DNA of 64,000 nucleotides from Palsa-744 sp036498265 (GTDB lineage: Bacteria > Actinomycetota > Thermoleophilia > Solirubrobacterales > Solirubrobacteraceae), in assembly GCA_036498265.1 (NCBI GenBank), contig DASYFT010000006.1, positions 62,001-126,000 on the forward strand. The letters run 5' to 3'. Position 1 is the stretch's first letter; every line of letters starts with the position of its first letter. The translations under genes were made by a program, and so were the position numbers. Shown in pieces: positions 1 through 10,041 of the stretch. Under the pieces are notes generated by a model. That model searched no databases, was not told where the DNA came from, and saw nothing but the letters and a program-made list of their open reading frames with translations.

Positions 1-350
1 TCGATCGAACCGAAGTTGCCCTGGCCGTCGACCAGCTCGTTCCGCATGGAGAAGTCCTGGGCGAGGCGCACGAGGGTGTCGTAGATCGCCGAGTCGCCGT
101 GGGGGTGGTACTTGCCCATGACCTCGCCGACGATCAGCGCGCACTTGGAGTACGAGCGCGTGGGGCCGAGGCCTAGCTCGTTCATCGCGTAGAGCACGCG
201 GCGATGGACCGGCTTGAGCCCGTCGCGCACGTCGGGCAGAGCGCGCCCGACGATCACCGACATGGCGTAGTCGAGGTAGGCGGTGCGCATCTCCTCCTCG
301 AGCGCGCGCGGCTCGATGTTGCCGCCGCCGATCACGTCAGCAGTCGCCAT
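1..350 (-). CDS. gyrA: DNA gyrase subunit A, N-terminal part (truncated by window edge)
   Basis: GyrA breaks and rejoins DNA as part of the A2B2 gyrase that introduces negative supercoils. About 116 codons are present, and the rest lies beyond position 1. The visible part reads MATADVIGGGNIEPRALEEE, then the family hallmarks AYLDYAMSVIVGRALPDVRDG, LKPVHRRVLYAM and KYHPHGDSAIYDT, which belong to the quinolone-resistance-determining winged-helix region. The ATG at 348-350 is preceded on the minus strand by a strong ribosome site (GAGGTGAG). Only 11 bp separate it from the gyrB stop, so gyrB and gyrA are co-transcribed. The catalytic Tyr lies just past the window edge. Family assignment is essentially certain. 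Confidence 0.97.
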   Translation of the reverse strand, partial: MATADVIGGGNIEPRALEEEMRTAYLDYAMSVIVGRALPDVRDGLKPVHRRVLYAMNELGLGPTRSYSKCALIVGEVMGKYHPHGDSAIYDTLVRLAQDFSMRNELVDGQGNFGSI

Positions 351-361
351 GCCTCACCTCC

Positions 362-2830
<2,469 letters not shown>

Positions 2831-3035
2831 TGGCCCTCCGATGACGTGACAACGCCCCGGATTCCGGGGCGCTAGGACCACGGCTGGGGCGTCTTGGATA
2901 CATATCAAGGATAGCAGGGAGAGGGTGCGAAACTCGCGGCCGATCGGCCCTAAATGCCTGCAAAATGGAGGAAAAGAAGGGGTGTCTCGGGGCTGGCGCA
3001 GGCGCCCCGCGCGCCCGTCGCGGCGCAGGCGGGCG
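2831..3035 (-). promoter_or_regulatory. gyrBA upstream region, 205 bp
   Basis: This non-coding stretch lies between the dciA-like stop and the gyrB start. It holds the 2853-2871 palindrome. It also holds an AT-richer patch near 2897-2917 that reads on the minus strand as CTATCCTTGATATGTATCC, containing TATCCT and TATGTA as candidate -10 hexamers. A dedicated gyrBA promoter here is inference from base composition, spacing and the known independent control of gyrase genes. Confidence 0.45.
2853..2871 (-). promoter_or_regulatory. 19-bp near-perfect palindrome in the gyrB leader
   Basis: CGCCCCGGA and its exact reverse complement flank a single central base. The element lies 22 nt upstream of the gyrB TTG start at 2830. 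It could be an operator half-pair, or an RNA hairpin with a 7-nt loop close to the ribosome site. Either would suit supercoiling- or protein-dependent control of gyrBA. Function is inference; the symmetry is directly visible. Confidence 0.6.
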
Positions 3036-3326
3036 TCAGCCGGTTCGGCAGCGCAGCTCGCTGATGGCATCGCGGCCGAGCGCATCGTTCAGCCGGGGAA
3101 GCAATCCACCGGCCATGAGCGAGAGCTCCTGGGCCCACACCGCGGCAGAGCAGGTCACGGTGAGTACCCCATCACGCTCGGCCGTGGGGCGGGCGGCGGC
3201 CGCGATGGCCGGCCCTGCGGCGCGCTCCCAGACGGCCTGGACGCGGGCGAGCGTGGTGGCGGGCGCGAGGCCCGAGGTGAGCTGCTCCAGCGCGGCCGAG
3301 ATCGGGCGTGGCGCTGCATTGCTCAC
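3036..3326 (-). CDS. DUF721 / DciA-like replicative helicase loader
   Basis: This 96-aa protein belongs to the DUF721 (DciA-like) family, which in many bacteria lacking DnaC/DnaI loads the DnaB helicase at the origin and forks. The sequence shows the short alpha-beta DUF721 core: ALEQL and VQAVWERAAGPAIAAAARP, then GVLTVTCSAAVWAQELSLM and LLPRLNDALG. It overlaps the end of recF by 4 bp, the usual actinobacterial dnaN-recF-DUF721-gyrB order. Lacking the N-terminal extension of mycobacterial DciA, it is a minimal form. The family is clear; the loader role is transferred from characterised homologues. Confidence 0.85.
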   Translation of the reverse strand: MSNAAPRPISAALEQLTSGLAPATTLARVQAVWERAAGPAIAAAARPTAERDGVLTVTCSAAVWAQELSLMAGGLLPRLNDALGRDAISELRCRTG

Positions 3327-4441
3327 GCGGCGATCGCCTCCTGGAGGATCGCGCCCGCGACGATTCGCAGCCGCGTGACGGAAGCGTCGGCGCCGCCGGG
3401 CACGTGGGCGAGGTCGGTCGTCGCGATCACGCTCTGACCGCTCGCGCGGAGCTCGCCGGCGAGCAGCTCCCGGCGTTCTCCGTCGAGCTCGCTCATCACG
3501 TCGTCGAGGAGCATGAGGGGCGTGCGGCGGCGCTCCTGCGAGAGCACCGCCCGCTCGGCGAGCAGCAGCGCCAGCAGCGCCAGCCGCTGCTCGCCCTGGG
3601 AGCCGTACACGCGCAGCTCGCGGCCCTCGCGCAGGATCGCCAGCTCGTCGCGATGCGGCCCGTGGGCGGAGAAGCCGCGTTCGAGGTCATGCGGGAGGCG
3701 CTCCTGCAGCTCGGCCACGAACTCCTCCACGCCGGCGGCGCGGGAGCGCGGGCGGTACTCGAGCGTCGCCTCGCCGCTGCAACCCAGCTGCCTCGCCCGC
3801 TCCTTGAACGGGGCGGCCAGCAGGGCCGCCACCTCGGCGCGGTCCGCGCTGAGCTGCAGCGCGATCCGCGCCAGCTCGTGATCCCACGTACCCAGCGTGG
3901 ACCGTGAGGCGCTCCCCGCGCGGATGCGGGCGAGCAGGGCGTTGCGCTGGGCGAGCACCCTGGAGTACTCGCGGCGCGTGGCTGCGCGCAGGGGCCAGAC
4001 GGCCGCGACCACCTGGTCCAGGTGTGCCCGCCGCAGCGCCGGCGGGCCTTTGAGGAGCTCGAGTCGGTCCGGCATGAAGACGCTCACGAGCGGGCGCACG
4101 GGGACATCGAGGAGGCGCTCCACCGGCGCCCCGTCGGCGGTCATGCGCTTCTCGGCGCCCTGAGCTCCCGGGATCGTGCCGTAGCCGACCGTCAGCTCGT
4201 GTGGTTCGCCCTCCTCCAGGACACGCACGGCGACACGAGCGGCTCGGGCGCCGAAGCGGATCAGCTCACGCTCGTTGCGGGTGCGTGGCGAGCGCCCCGT
4301 GCAGCCGAAGTACAGGGCCTCGAGCAGATTGGACTTGCCGGCGCCGTTCGGCCCGTGGATCACGGTCAGCCCGTCGCCGAGGCGGGCCTCGGCGCGCGCG
4401 TAGGTGCGGAAGTCGCGCATCTCGACGCTGACGACGCGCAT
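3323..4441 (-). CDS. recF: DNA replication and repair protein RecF
   Basis: RecF is an SMC-like ATPase that binds gapped DNA and, with RecO and RecR, loads RecA at stalled forks. The 372-aa product has the Walker A HGPNGAGKSNLLEAL at about residues 29-43, the ABC-type signature region GSQGEQRLALLALLLAE and the Walker B-like LMLLDDVMSELD, with a D-loop serine region after it. The length is normal. The ATG at 4441 is 5 bp downstream of the dnaN stop, so the genes are in one operon. The 3' end overlaps the dciA-like gene. Confidence 0.95.
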   Translation of the reverse strand: MRVVSVEMRDFRTYARAEARLGDGLTVIHGPNGAGKSNLLEALYFGCTGRSPRTRNERELIRFGARAARVAVRVLEEGEPHELTVGYGTIPGAQGAEKRMTADGAPVERLLDVPVRPLVSVFMPDRLELLKGPPALRRAHLDQVVAAVWPLRAATRREYSRVLAQRNALLARIRAGSASRSTLGTWDHELARIALQLSADRAEVAALLAAPFKERARQLGCSGEATLEYRPRSRAAGVEEFVAELQERLPHDLERGFSAHGPHRDELAILREGRELRVYGSQGEQRLALLALLLAERAVLSQERRRTPLMLLDDVMSELDGERRELLAGELRASGQSVIATTDLAHVPGGADASVTRLRIVAGAILQEAIAA

Positions 4442-4446
4442 CGGTC

Positions 4447-5559
4447 CTACACGTTCAGGCGGATGGGCATGATGAGGTACACGAAGTCGCCGGTGTCCGG
4501 TGATTCGATCAGGCCCGGACGCAGCGGGCTGATCAGCTTCAGGAGGAGCTCCTCGGACTCGATGCTCTCGAGGCCGTCCCGCAGGAACTCGGGGTTGAAG
4601 CCGATCTCGAAGGGCTCGCCGTGGAACGGGACCGGGATCGCCTCGCTCGCCTCACCCACGTCGGGCGTCTGCGCCGACACCGTGAGGGTCCCCTCGCTGA
4701 AGCTGAGTCGAAGCGGGGCGTTCTTCTGGGCGAGCAGGCTTATGCGGCGGACGACATCGGTGAGCTCCGCGCTCGACAGCCGCAGTTCGTGCTCGACCGA
4801 CTCCGGCAAGAGCTGACGGTAGTTGGGGAACTGGCCGTCGATGAGGCGCGAGGAGAGCACGATGTCGCCGAACTCGAAGATGACCTGGTTCTGTCCCACG
4901 CTGACGGTGAGCGCCTCGGACGGGGCCTGCTGGGCGATGCGCGCGAGCTCCTGCAGCGCCCGGGCCGGCACGTTCACCTCGAGCCCCTCCTGCAGCGGCG
5001 TCTCGAGGACCGTCTGCTTGACGCTCAGCCGGTAGGAGTCGGTGGCGACCATCCGCAGCTCCGCCTCGGAGGCGGACATGAGGATCCCGGTGAGGACCGG
5101 CCGCGTCTCGTCGCGGGAGGCCGAGCGGGCGACCCGGGCGACCGTCTCCACGAAGGCATCGGTCGGCAGAGACACCCGCGAGTCCGCCGACGGCGTGGGG
5201 AGCGACGGGAAGTCCTCAGCTCGAAGGGTCCGGAGGTGGAAGGTCGTTGGGCCGGAGATCAACTCGACGTCCTGCTCGGCCGTTCGCAGCTCGAGGCTCA
5301 CACGGTCGGCCGAGAGCGACCGCGCGACGTCGAGCAGCAGCCGCGCCGGCAGGACGACGGCGCCCGGCCTTGCGACCTCTGCATCGATGGGGACGCGCAG
5401 GCCGATCTCCATGTCGGTTGCGAGCAACTCGGGCTTGGAGTTCTCCGCTGCCGACACCATGACGCCCGACAGCGCCTGCACGGCGCTCCGCGTCGACGCA
5501 ACCCGCGTGGCGGTCTGCAGCTGCGCCAGCAGCTCTGAGGTGGCGAGGGAGAGCTTCAT
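4447..5559 (-). CDS. dnaN: DNA polymerase III beta subunit (sliding clamp)
   Basis: This 370-aa clamp encircles DNA and tethers polymerase III and other partners. The N-terminal MKLSLATSELLAQLQTATR, the central TDSYRLSVK and the C-terminal LISPLRPGLIESP..YLIMPIRLNV are diagnostic of DnaN. Three tandem clamp domains of about 120 residues fit the length. The ATG at 5559 follows a 156-bp gap after dnaA, which carries a DnaA-box-like site. No strong ribosome site precedes the ATG. Confidence 0.96.
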   Translation of the reverse strand: MKLSLATSELLAQLQTATRVASTRSAVQALSGVMVSAAENSKPELLATDMEIGLRVPIDAEVARPGAVVLPARLLLDVARSLSADRVSLELRTAEQDVELISGPTTFHLRTLRAEDFPSLPTPSADSRVSLPTDAFVETVARVARSASRDETRPVLTGILMSASEAELRMVATDSYRLSVKQTVLETPLQEGLEVNVPARALQELARIAQQAPSEALTVSVGQNQVIFEFGDIVLSSRLIDGQFPNYRQLLPESVEHELRLSSAELTDVVRRISLLAQKNAPLRLSFSEGTLTVSAQTPDVGEASEAIPVPFHGEPFEIGFNPEFLRDGLESIESEELLLKLISPLRPGLIESPDTGDFVYLIMPIRLNV

Positions 5560-5659
5560 GGTGGTGTCAGACGAAGAATGGGGAGTAGTGAGTAGGTGCG
5601 GTGAGTATGTGTAGTTGGCTCGGGTGCTGGCGAAGCGGATGGGTGACCAGTGGGCAGCC

Positions 5660-5668
5660 TGTGGATAG
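5660..5668 (-). promoter_or_regulatory. DnaA-box-like site (one mismatch)
   Basis: TGTGGATAG on the plus strand reads CTATCCACA on the minus strand, one base from the classical box TTATCCACA. It lies in the dnaA-dnaN gap, the usual oriC position in Streptomyces and Mycobacterium. A single nearby partner at 5750 makes a real but sparse cluster possible. Confidence 0.5.
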
Positions 5669-5715
5669 CGAGCAGGACAGTCTCTCAGGCGGCCCGGTCG
5701 GGCGACGTCGAGAGC

Positions 5716-7116
5716 TCACGGAGCCGGCGAGCCGAGGATGCCGCACAGCTTGTCCACAGCCTCACGGGCCTCCTCGTCCTCGGCTAAACGGGCTGAGGTT
5801 CGCCGGCAGGCGTGCAGGACGGTGGTGTGGTCGCGACCACCGAACTGGCGCCCGATGGCAGGAAGCGACTCGGCGGTGAGCTCGCGCGAGAGGTACATCG
5901 CGAGTTGCCGCGGCCAGGCGAGGCGAGGGGTGCGACTGGAGGACAGGAGCTCGTCGGGGGAGATGCCGAAGAGATCGCAGGCAGCGGCCTGGATGTCTCC
6001 GATGGAGCGCAGCGCGGAGGCGGGCGCGCTGGGCTGGGGGTAGAGCCCGTCGAGGACCTCCTGGGCCAGGTCCACCGTGATGGGCCTGCCCGTGAGCGAG
6101 CTGAAGGCGACCACGCGGATCAGGGCCCCCTCGAGGGCCCGGACGTGGCTCTTCACGCGCTCGGCGATCACAGCGAGCGCACCGTCGTCGGCGAGCTCGA
6201 TGTCGTCGTGGTGGACTCTCATGCGGAGGATGGCGATACGGGTGGGCAGGTCAGGCGGGGTCATGTCGGCGACGAGCCCGGCCTCGAAGCGCTCTCGCAG
6301 GCGGTCTTCGAGCGCCTGCAGATCGCGGGGCGGCCGGTCCGAGGTGACGACGATCTGCCGCCCGCCGTCGTGGAGCGCGTTGAAGGTGTGGAAGAACTCC
6401 TCCTCTGTCTTGGTCTTGCGCTCGAGGAACTGGACGTCGTCCATCAGCAGCACGTCGATGTCGCGGAACCGCGCCTTGAAGCCGTCCGTGAGACCGGTGC
6501 CGAGGGCGCCGATGAACTCGTTGGTGAAGGCCTCACCGGTGGTGCAGCGGACCGTCAGGGTGGGACTGTGCGACAGCAGCAGGCTGGCGATCGAGTTCAT
6601 GAGGTGTGTCTTGCCGACGCCGGGAGGGCCGCAGATGAAGAGCGGGTTGTAGGCCTGCGCAGGCATCTCTGCGACGGCGAGGGCAGCGGCGTGCGCGAGC
6701 CTGTTGCAGTCCCCGATCACGAACTGGTCGAAGGTGAGCTTCGGGTTGCACAACGGCCCGGTCGCCAGCGGGATCTCGGGGACCGGCGCCCGCGCGTGCC
6801 GGCGCAGGCTGGGAGACCGCAGGCTGGGAGACGGGGCATTGGGGCTTCGCGGCGCACCTGCCGCCGCCGGCCCTGCGCCCACCAGCTCGATCGCCGTCCC
6901 GGGGCCCAGAACCGCCTCCACGCCGGCCTCGATGATCCTGCCGAAGCGGTCTCGTATCCAGCGGCAGGCGTGGGGAGGGGCCTCGACGAGCAGGCGGTTG
7001 CCGGAGAGCTCGAGCGCTCGCAAGGGCTCGAGCCAGATGTGGTACGTGGGCTCGTCTACCGCGAGCGAGATCTCGCCCTGGACCCGCGACCATATGTGCT
7101 CCAGCTCGTCGCTCAC
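5716..7116 (-). CDS. dnaA: Chromosomal replication initiator DnaA
   Basis: DnaA binds origin boxes and opens the duplex. In the 466-aa protein, domain I is the N-terminal IWSRVQGEISLAVDEPTYHIWLEPL. A Pro/Ala-rich linker (about 75-110) follows. The AAA+ domain then starts at LTFDQFVIGDCNRLAHAAA, with Walker A GPPGVGKTHLM, Walker B DVLLMDDVQFL, and ATPase sensor residues. The C-terminal helix-turn-helix carries the signature GRDHTTVLHACRR. The start is the GTG at 7114-7116. The gene heads the minus-strand replication operon (dnaN-recF-dciA-gyrBA) and diverges from rpmH. Confidence 0.97.
   Translation of the reverse strand: MSDELEHIWSRVQGEISLAVDEPTYHIWLEPLRALELSGNRLLVEAPPHACRWIRDRFGRIIEAGVEAVLGPGTAIELVGAGPAAAGAPRSPNAPSPSLRSPSLRRHARAPVPEIPLATGPLCNPKLTFDQFVIGDCNRLAHAAALAVAEMPAQAYNPLFICGPPGVGKTHLMNSIASLLLSHSPTLTVRCTTGEAFTNEFIGALGTGLTDGFKARFRDIDVLLMDDVQFLERKTKTEEEFFHTFNALHDGGRQIVVTSDRPPRDLQALEDRLRERFEAGLVADMTPPDLPTRIAILRMRVHHDDIELADDGALAVIAERVKSHVRALEGALIRVVAFSSLTGRPITVDLAQEVLDGLYPQPSAPASALRSIGDIQAAACDLFGISPDELLSSSRTPRLAWPRQLAMYLSRELTAESLPAIGRQFGGRDHTTVLHACRRTSARLAEDEEAREAVDKLCGILGSPAP
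5750..5758 (+). promoter_or_regulatory. DnaA box, exact TTGTCCACA
   Basis: The nonamer TTGTCCACA matches the consensus used in GC-rich actinobacterial origins. It lies inside the 3' end of dnaA, 90 bp from the box at 5660, in inverted orientation. Two boxes alone are fewer than a normal oriC carries, so a role in dnaN/dnaA control is equally possible. Confidence 0.5.
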
Positions 7117-7376
7117 AGCAGCGTCTATCCGCTTCTCTCCCAGAGAAAGTGACGGTTCTATTCAGAAGGGGGCCCGTGGAGCCCGGTGCGGCGACTATAG
7201 CCCAGGGCCTCGGCGCGGCTGCGCGACCGGCACGCAATTGGCGGGAAAAATCGGCTGCACCGGGCGGCGGCTCCGCAGGGGCGCGAGCGGCCACCCCCCG
7301 CTCTATACTTGGGCACCGCTGCCGCCCGTGGCGGTCGCCGCCGGAAGGGGGATGCGGGCCGGCGGAGAACAGAACG
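7117..7376. other. dnaA-rpmH divergent intergenic region, 260 bp
   Basis: The coding strand switches here, as expected close to oriC. The region must hold the divergent dnaA and rpmH promoters. I see a short A-rich patch near 7238-7250, but no DnaA box matching TTNTCCACA and no iteron array. If the origin is here it is atypical; more likely the initiation site is at the dnaA-dnaN side. Confidence 0.6.
7304..7309 (+). promoter_or_regulatory. -10 element (TATACT) for rpmH-rnpA
   Basis: A good TATACT hexamer stands out in very GC-rich sequence about 68 bp before the rpmH start. No convincing -35 is visible at the expected spacing. Reading direction fits the rpmH-rnpA-yidD-yidC operon. Confidence 0.55.
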
Positions 7377-7511
7377 ATGAAGCGCACCTACCAGCCCAAG
7401 AAGCGCAAGCGAGCCCGCACGCACGGGTTCCGCGCCCGCATGAGCTCGCGCGCGGGCCGGCTCACGCTGAAGCGGCGCCGGCACAAGGGACGCAAGCGGC
7501 TGTCCACCTGA
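7377..7511 (+). CDS. rpmH: 50S ribosomal protein L34
   Basis: The product is a 44-aa basic ribosomal protein, full length for L34. The sequence begins MKRTYQPKKRKRARTHGFR and continues RMSSRAGRLTLKRRRHKGRKRL, the invariant L34 pattern. A GGAG ribosome site lies about 10 nt before the ATG. It leads the plus-strand operon pointing away from dnaA, the universal rpmH-rnpA-yidD-yidC-jag order. Confidence 0.97.
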   Translation: MKRTYQPKKRKRARTHGFRARMSSRAGRLTLKRRRHKGRKRLST

Positions 7512-7548
7512 GGCCTGTGAGATCGACGGCGCCGGCGGCGGGCACGCG

Positions 7549-7944
7549 ATGAGAGGGCGGACGCCGAACAGCGCGCGCCTGTCGCGCAGCGCCGAGTTCG
7601 AGCGCGTGTACCGACGAGGTCGTTCGACCGCCAACCGGCATCTCGTGCTGTACACGTTCCCCAACCCTTCGACCGAGACGCCCCGGCTCGGGCTGTCGGT
7701 CTCCCGCAAGGTCGGCGGAGCGGTGGATCGCAACAGGATCAAGCGACTGCTGCGAGAGGCCTTCGCACAGATCGCCGTCGACATGGCGGGAGGCCACGAC
7801 GTGGTCGTGGTGGCACGGCCGAGCATCCGGGAGCTGGCCGAGCGCGACGGCCTGCCCGGCGTGGTCGCCGCGCTCGGAGAGCTCGTCGCCAAGTCGGACC
7901 TGCGCGATCGCTCGGCCGGCGAGGTCGTGGAGTCGAGCTCGTGA
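7549..7944 (+). CDS. rnpA: Ribonuclease P protein component
   Basis: RnpA is the protein cofactor that helps the RNase P RNA mature tRNA 5' ends. The 131-aa sequence has the family motifs: LSRSAEFERVYRRGRS near the N-terminus, then LGLSVSRKVGGAVDRNRIKRLLREAF, which contains the RNR signature loop, and HDVVVVARP. The gene starts 37 bp after rpmH and overlaps the yidD start by 4 bp. Confidence 0.95.
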   Translation: MRGRTPNSARLSRSAEFERVYRRGRSTANRHLVLYTFPNPSTETPRLGLSVSRKVGGAVDRNRIKRLLREAFAQIAVDMAGGHDVVVVARPSIRELAERDGLPGVVAALGELVAKSDLRDRSAGEVVESSS

Positions 7945-8246
7945 GCTCCGCGCCGCCACAGGCCGGCGCTGCAGGGACGCCCGGCACGGCCGCGCGGGTC
8001 CTGCGGAGCGTGGTTACGGCGCCGATCGTCGCCTATCAGCGCCTCATCTCACCGGCGATTCCCCGCCGCTGCAAGTACGAGCCGACGTGCTCGCGCTACG
8101 CGGTCGAGGCGGTCCAGCGGTACGGCATACTTAGGGGCCTGGTGCTCGCAGGCTGGCGCCTGCTTCGGTGCAATCCGTGGAGCTACGGGGGCTACGATCC
8201 GGTCGAGGCCCAGCGAGTGTTCAGAACGCGTCCCGATGGTGGCTGA
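7941..8246 (+). CDS. yidD: Membrane protein insertion efficiency factor YidD
   Basis: YidD is a small membrane-associated protein that assists YidC-dependent insertion. The 101-aa product contains the hallmark segment YQRLISPAIPRRCKYEPTCS followed by RYAVEAVQRYG and the C-terminal RCNPWSYGGYDPV, including the conserved cysteines. The GTG start overlaps the rnpA stop. A leading Ala/Gly-rich stretch of about 20 residues precedes the conserved core, so a slightly later start cannot be excluded. Confidence 0.94.
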   Translation: MSSAPPQAGAAGTPGTAARVLRSVVTAPIVAYQRLISPAIPRRCKYEPTCSRYAVEAVQRYGILRGLVLAGWRLLRCNPWSYGGYDPVEAQRVFRTRPDGG

Positions 8247-8352
8247 GCCGGCGCTGAGCGGCGTCTTCGCGGCCGGGCGACCAGCCGCCGCAAGCCAGCC
8301 CGGCAGAAACCACGGGCCGCCCACGAGCGCCCAGACCGAGATCTCCTAGCGC

Positions 8353-9345
8353 ATGCCAATCCTCGCCAACGTCATAGAGAACGCGTTCTCGCCCCTGATC
8401 ACCCTGTTCGAATCGATCATGGTGTTCATCCACAACAACCTCGTGGGTGGAAGCTGGGGCCTGGCGATCATCGGGCTCACCGTCGTGATCCGCGCCGCCC
8501 TCGTCCCGCTGACGTTCAGGCAGCTGAAGTCGATGCAGGAGATGCAACGCCTGGCCCCCCAGATCACCGCGCTGAAAGAGAAGTACAAGGAGGACAAACA
8601 GCGCCAGCAGCAGGAGATCATGAAGTTCTACCAGGAGAACAAAATCAATCCTTTGGCATCCTGCCTGCCGCTTCTCCTGCAGCTTCCGGTCTTCGTCTCG
8701 CTGTTCTACATGCTCCGCAGCGACCTCAAGAAGCACATCTGCGGGAACGAGCTGGTCTCGTACTTCAACTCGCACCCGGCAGAAGCTGCCAAGTACAAAG
8801 CCGGGCTTCACGTCAGCAGCGTGGCCCACCTGCCGGCCAAGTTCGTCGAATCGACGCCCTGTCAGAAGGTCGCACCGGGCTCGGCGAAGTTCCTCTTCCT
8901 CCCCGACATCACGAACAAGGCGACCGGCGCCGCCCTGATCGTCCTGATCCTGTTCTACGTCGGATCGCAGATCGCCTCGACGCTCGTTGCCACCGCCACC
9001 GCCGATCCCAACCAGCGGCGCCTCATGCTCCTGCTGCCGCTGGTCTTCGTCGTGATCCTCTACAGGTACCCCGCGGGGCTTCTGGTCTACTGGATCACCA
9101 CGAACCTCTGGACCATCGGGCAGCAGCTCCTGATCAAACGCCACATGGCACATGCGTCCCCACCGCCGGGCACAGGTCCGGACGCCCGCGGCGACGCGGG
9201 CTCGCCGAACGGGAAACCCGAGCGGCCACGCGGCAGCCCGAAGACCGAGCCGGCGCTGGCCGGCGTGAGCACCAGGGGCGGCTCGACCGGTCCCCCGCCG
9301 CGGTCCCCGAGGAAGAAGAAGAAACGCTCCGGAAGGCGTCGATGA
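8353..9345 (+). CDS. yidC: Membrane protein insertase YidC
   Basis: YidC inserts and folds inner-membrane proteins, alone or with SecYEG. The 330-aa sequence has the hydrophobic GLAIIGLTVVIRAALVPLTF with the conserved groove Arg, an extended cytoplasmic coiled-coil hairpin (PQITALKEKYKEDKQRQQQE), NPLASCLPLLLQLPVFVSLF, and the late transmembrane pair ending FVVILYRYPAGLLVYW. It lacks the large Gram-negative periplasmic domain. The C-terminus is basic (PRKKKKRSGRRR), suited to ribosome binding. The N-terminus is not a lipoprotein signal. The stop overlaps the start of khpB/jag by 4 bp. Confidence 0.96.
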   Translation: MPILANVIENAFSPLITLFESIMVFIHNNLVGGSWGLAIIGLTVVIRAALVPLTFRQLKSMQEMQRLAPQITALKEKYKEDKQRQQQEIMKFYQENKINPLASCLPLLLQLPVFVSLFYMLRSDLKKHICGNELVSYFNSHPAEAAKYKAGLHVSSVAHLPAKFVESTPCQKVAPGSAKFLFLPDITNKATGAALIVLILFYVGSQIASTLVATATADPNQRRLMLLLPLVFVVILYRYPAGLLVYWITTNLWTIGQQLLIKRHMAHASPPPGTGPDARGDAGSPNGKPERPRGSPKTEPALAGVSTRGGSTGPPPRSPRKKKKRSGRRR

Positions 9346-9842
9346 CCGACCGCGACACCGCCGGAGAGAGCGAACTCATGAGCGAGGATCTGGAGCCGGC
9401 CGAGGATCTCCGCGAGTTGCTCGAGGAGATCGTGGATGGGCTCGCCCTGGACGTGGAGATCGAGGTGGAAGAGGTCGACGATGTGCTCACCGGCCGGATC
9501 ACGGGCGATGAGGTGGGCCTGTTCATCGGCAGGCACGGGCAGACGATCGATGCCGTGCAGCACCTGGCGCAGAGGATCGTCTTCCCGGACGGTCCCGCCG
9601 ACGTTCGTGTGGTGATCGACGCCAACGGATACCGCGAGCGGCGAGCCGAGGTGCTCCGGGCAGACGCCGACGAGGCGGCCGACGAGGCGCTGCGACTCGG
9701 CGAGCCGGTGGAGCTTGACCCGTTGCCCCCATTCGAGCGGCGGATCGTGCACGAGTACCTGCGCGAACGCGGTGACGTCAACACGCATAGCGAGGGCAAC
9801 GAGCCCGAGCGCTACCTCATCGTCTCTCCCGAACCCGGCTGA
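9342..9842 (+). CDS. khpB: KhpB/Jag RNA-binding protein (KH and R3H domains)
   Basis: KhpB (Jag, SpoIIIJ-associated protein) binds RNA and influences cell division and elongation in Gram-positive bacteria. The 166-aa product has a KH domain with the loop GLFIGRHGQTIDAVQHLAQ and a C-terminal R3H domain, ERRIVHEYLRE then SEGNEPERYLIVSP. The usual Jag-N domain is replaced by a short acidic region. The gene overlaps yidC by 4 bp, its conserved partner position. Confidence 0.93.
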   Translation: MTDRDTAGESELMSEDLEPAEDLRELLEEIVDGLALDVEIEVEEVDDVLTGRITGDEVGLFIGRHGQTIDAVQHLAQRIVFPDGPADVRVVIDANGYRERRAEVLRADADEAADEALRLGEPVELDPLPPFERRIVHEYLRERGDVNTHSEGNEPERYLIVSPEPG

Positions 9843-9880
9843 GTCTGCTCGGGCGCCTGAGCCACGCCCGACCCTAGGAC

Positions 9881-9910
9881 CGTTTCACGTTTTTCATGAC
9901 GGTGAAACAA
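9881..9910 (+). repeat. 30-bp direct repeat, copy 1
   Basis: This copy is identical base for base to 10003-10032. Each copy holds inverted arms GTTTCAC and GTGAAAC separated by 13 bp containing TTTTTCATGAC. The arms equal the two halves of the classical ParB site (parS), but pulled apart. It lies 38 bp after the jag stop and is not in any credible gene. Confidence 0.9.
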
Positions 9911-10002
9911 CAGATGGGCTGACTGGGGCGTCCCGGGCCCGAGGCGGCCCCTGCCACGGCGACACCATGCTGCCGGGGCATCGGGGAGCCGAGCGCCCTT
10001 GG

Positions 10003-10032
10003 CGTTTCACGTTTTTCATGACGGTGAAACAA
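10003..10032 (+). repeat. 30-bp direct repeat, copy 2
   Basis: This is the exact second copy, 122 bp from copy 1 start to start. It ends 9 bp before the likely start of the LAGLIDADG gene (10042), so a protein bound here would cover that gene's promoter or start. An in-frame ATG at 10018 lies inside the repeat. Confidence 0.9.
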
Positions 10033-10041
10033 TCGGGGGCC

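Noticed and set aside
2831..3085. N-terminal extension of gyrB to 3085
   Set aside because: It overlaps the dciA-like gene, is low-complexity and lacks GyrB similarity; a TTG with a ribosome site is at 2830.
7117..7376. Considered as a normal oriC with DnaA boxes
   Set aside because: I found no TTNTCCACA-like boxes there; only the strand switch supports it.
9715..10041. Longer in-frame start for the LAGLIDADG protein (from 9715)
   Set aside because: It would read through the jag gene and both repeats with no conserved residues.
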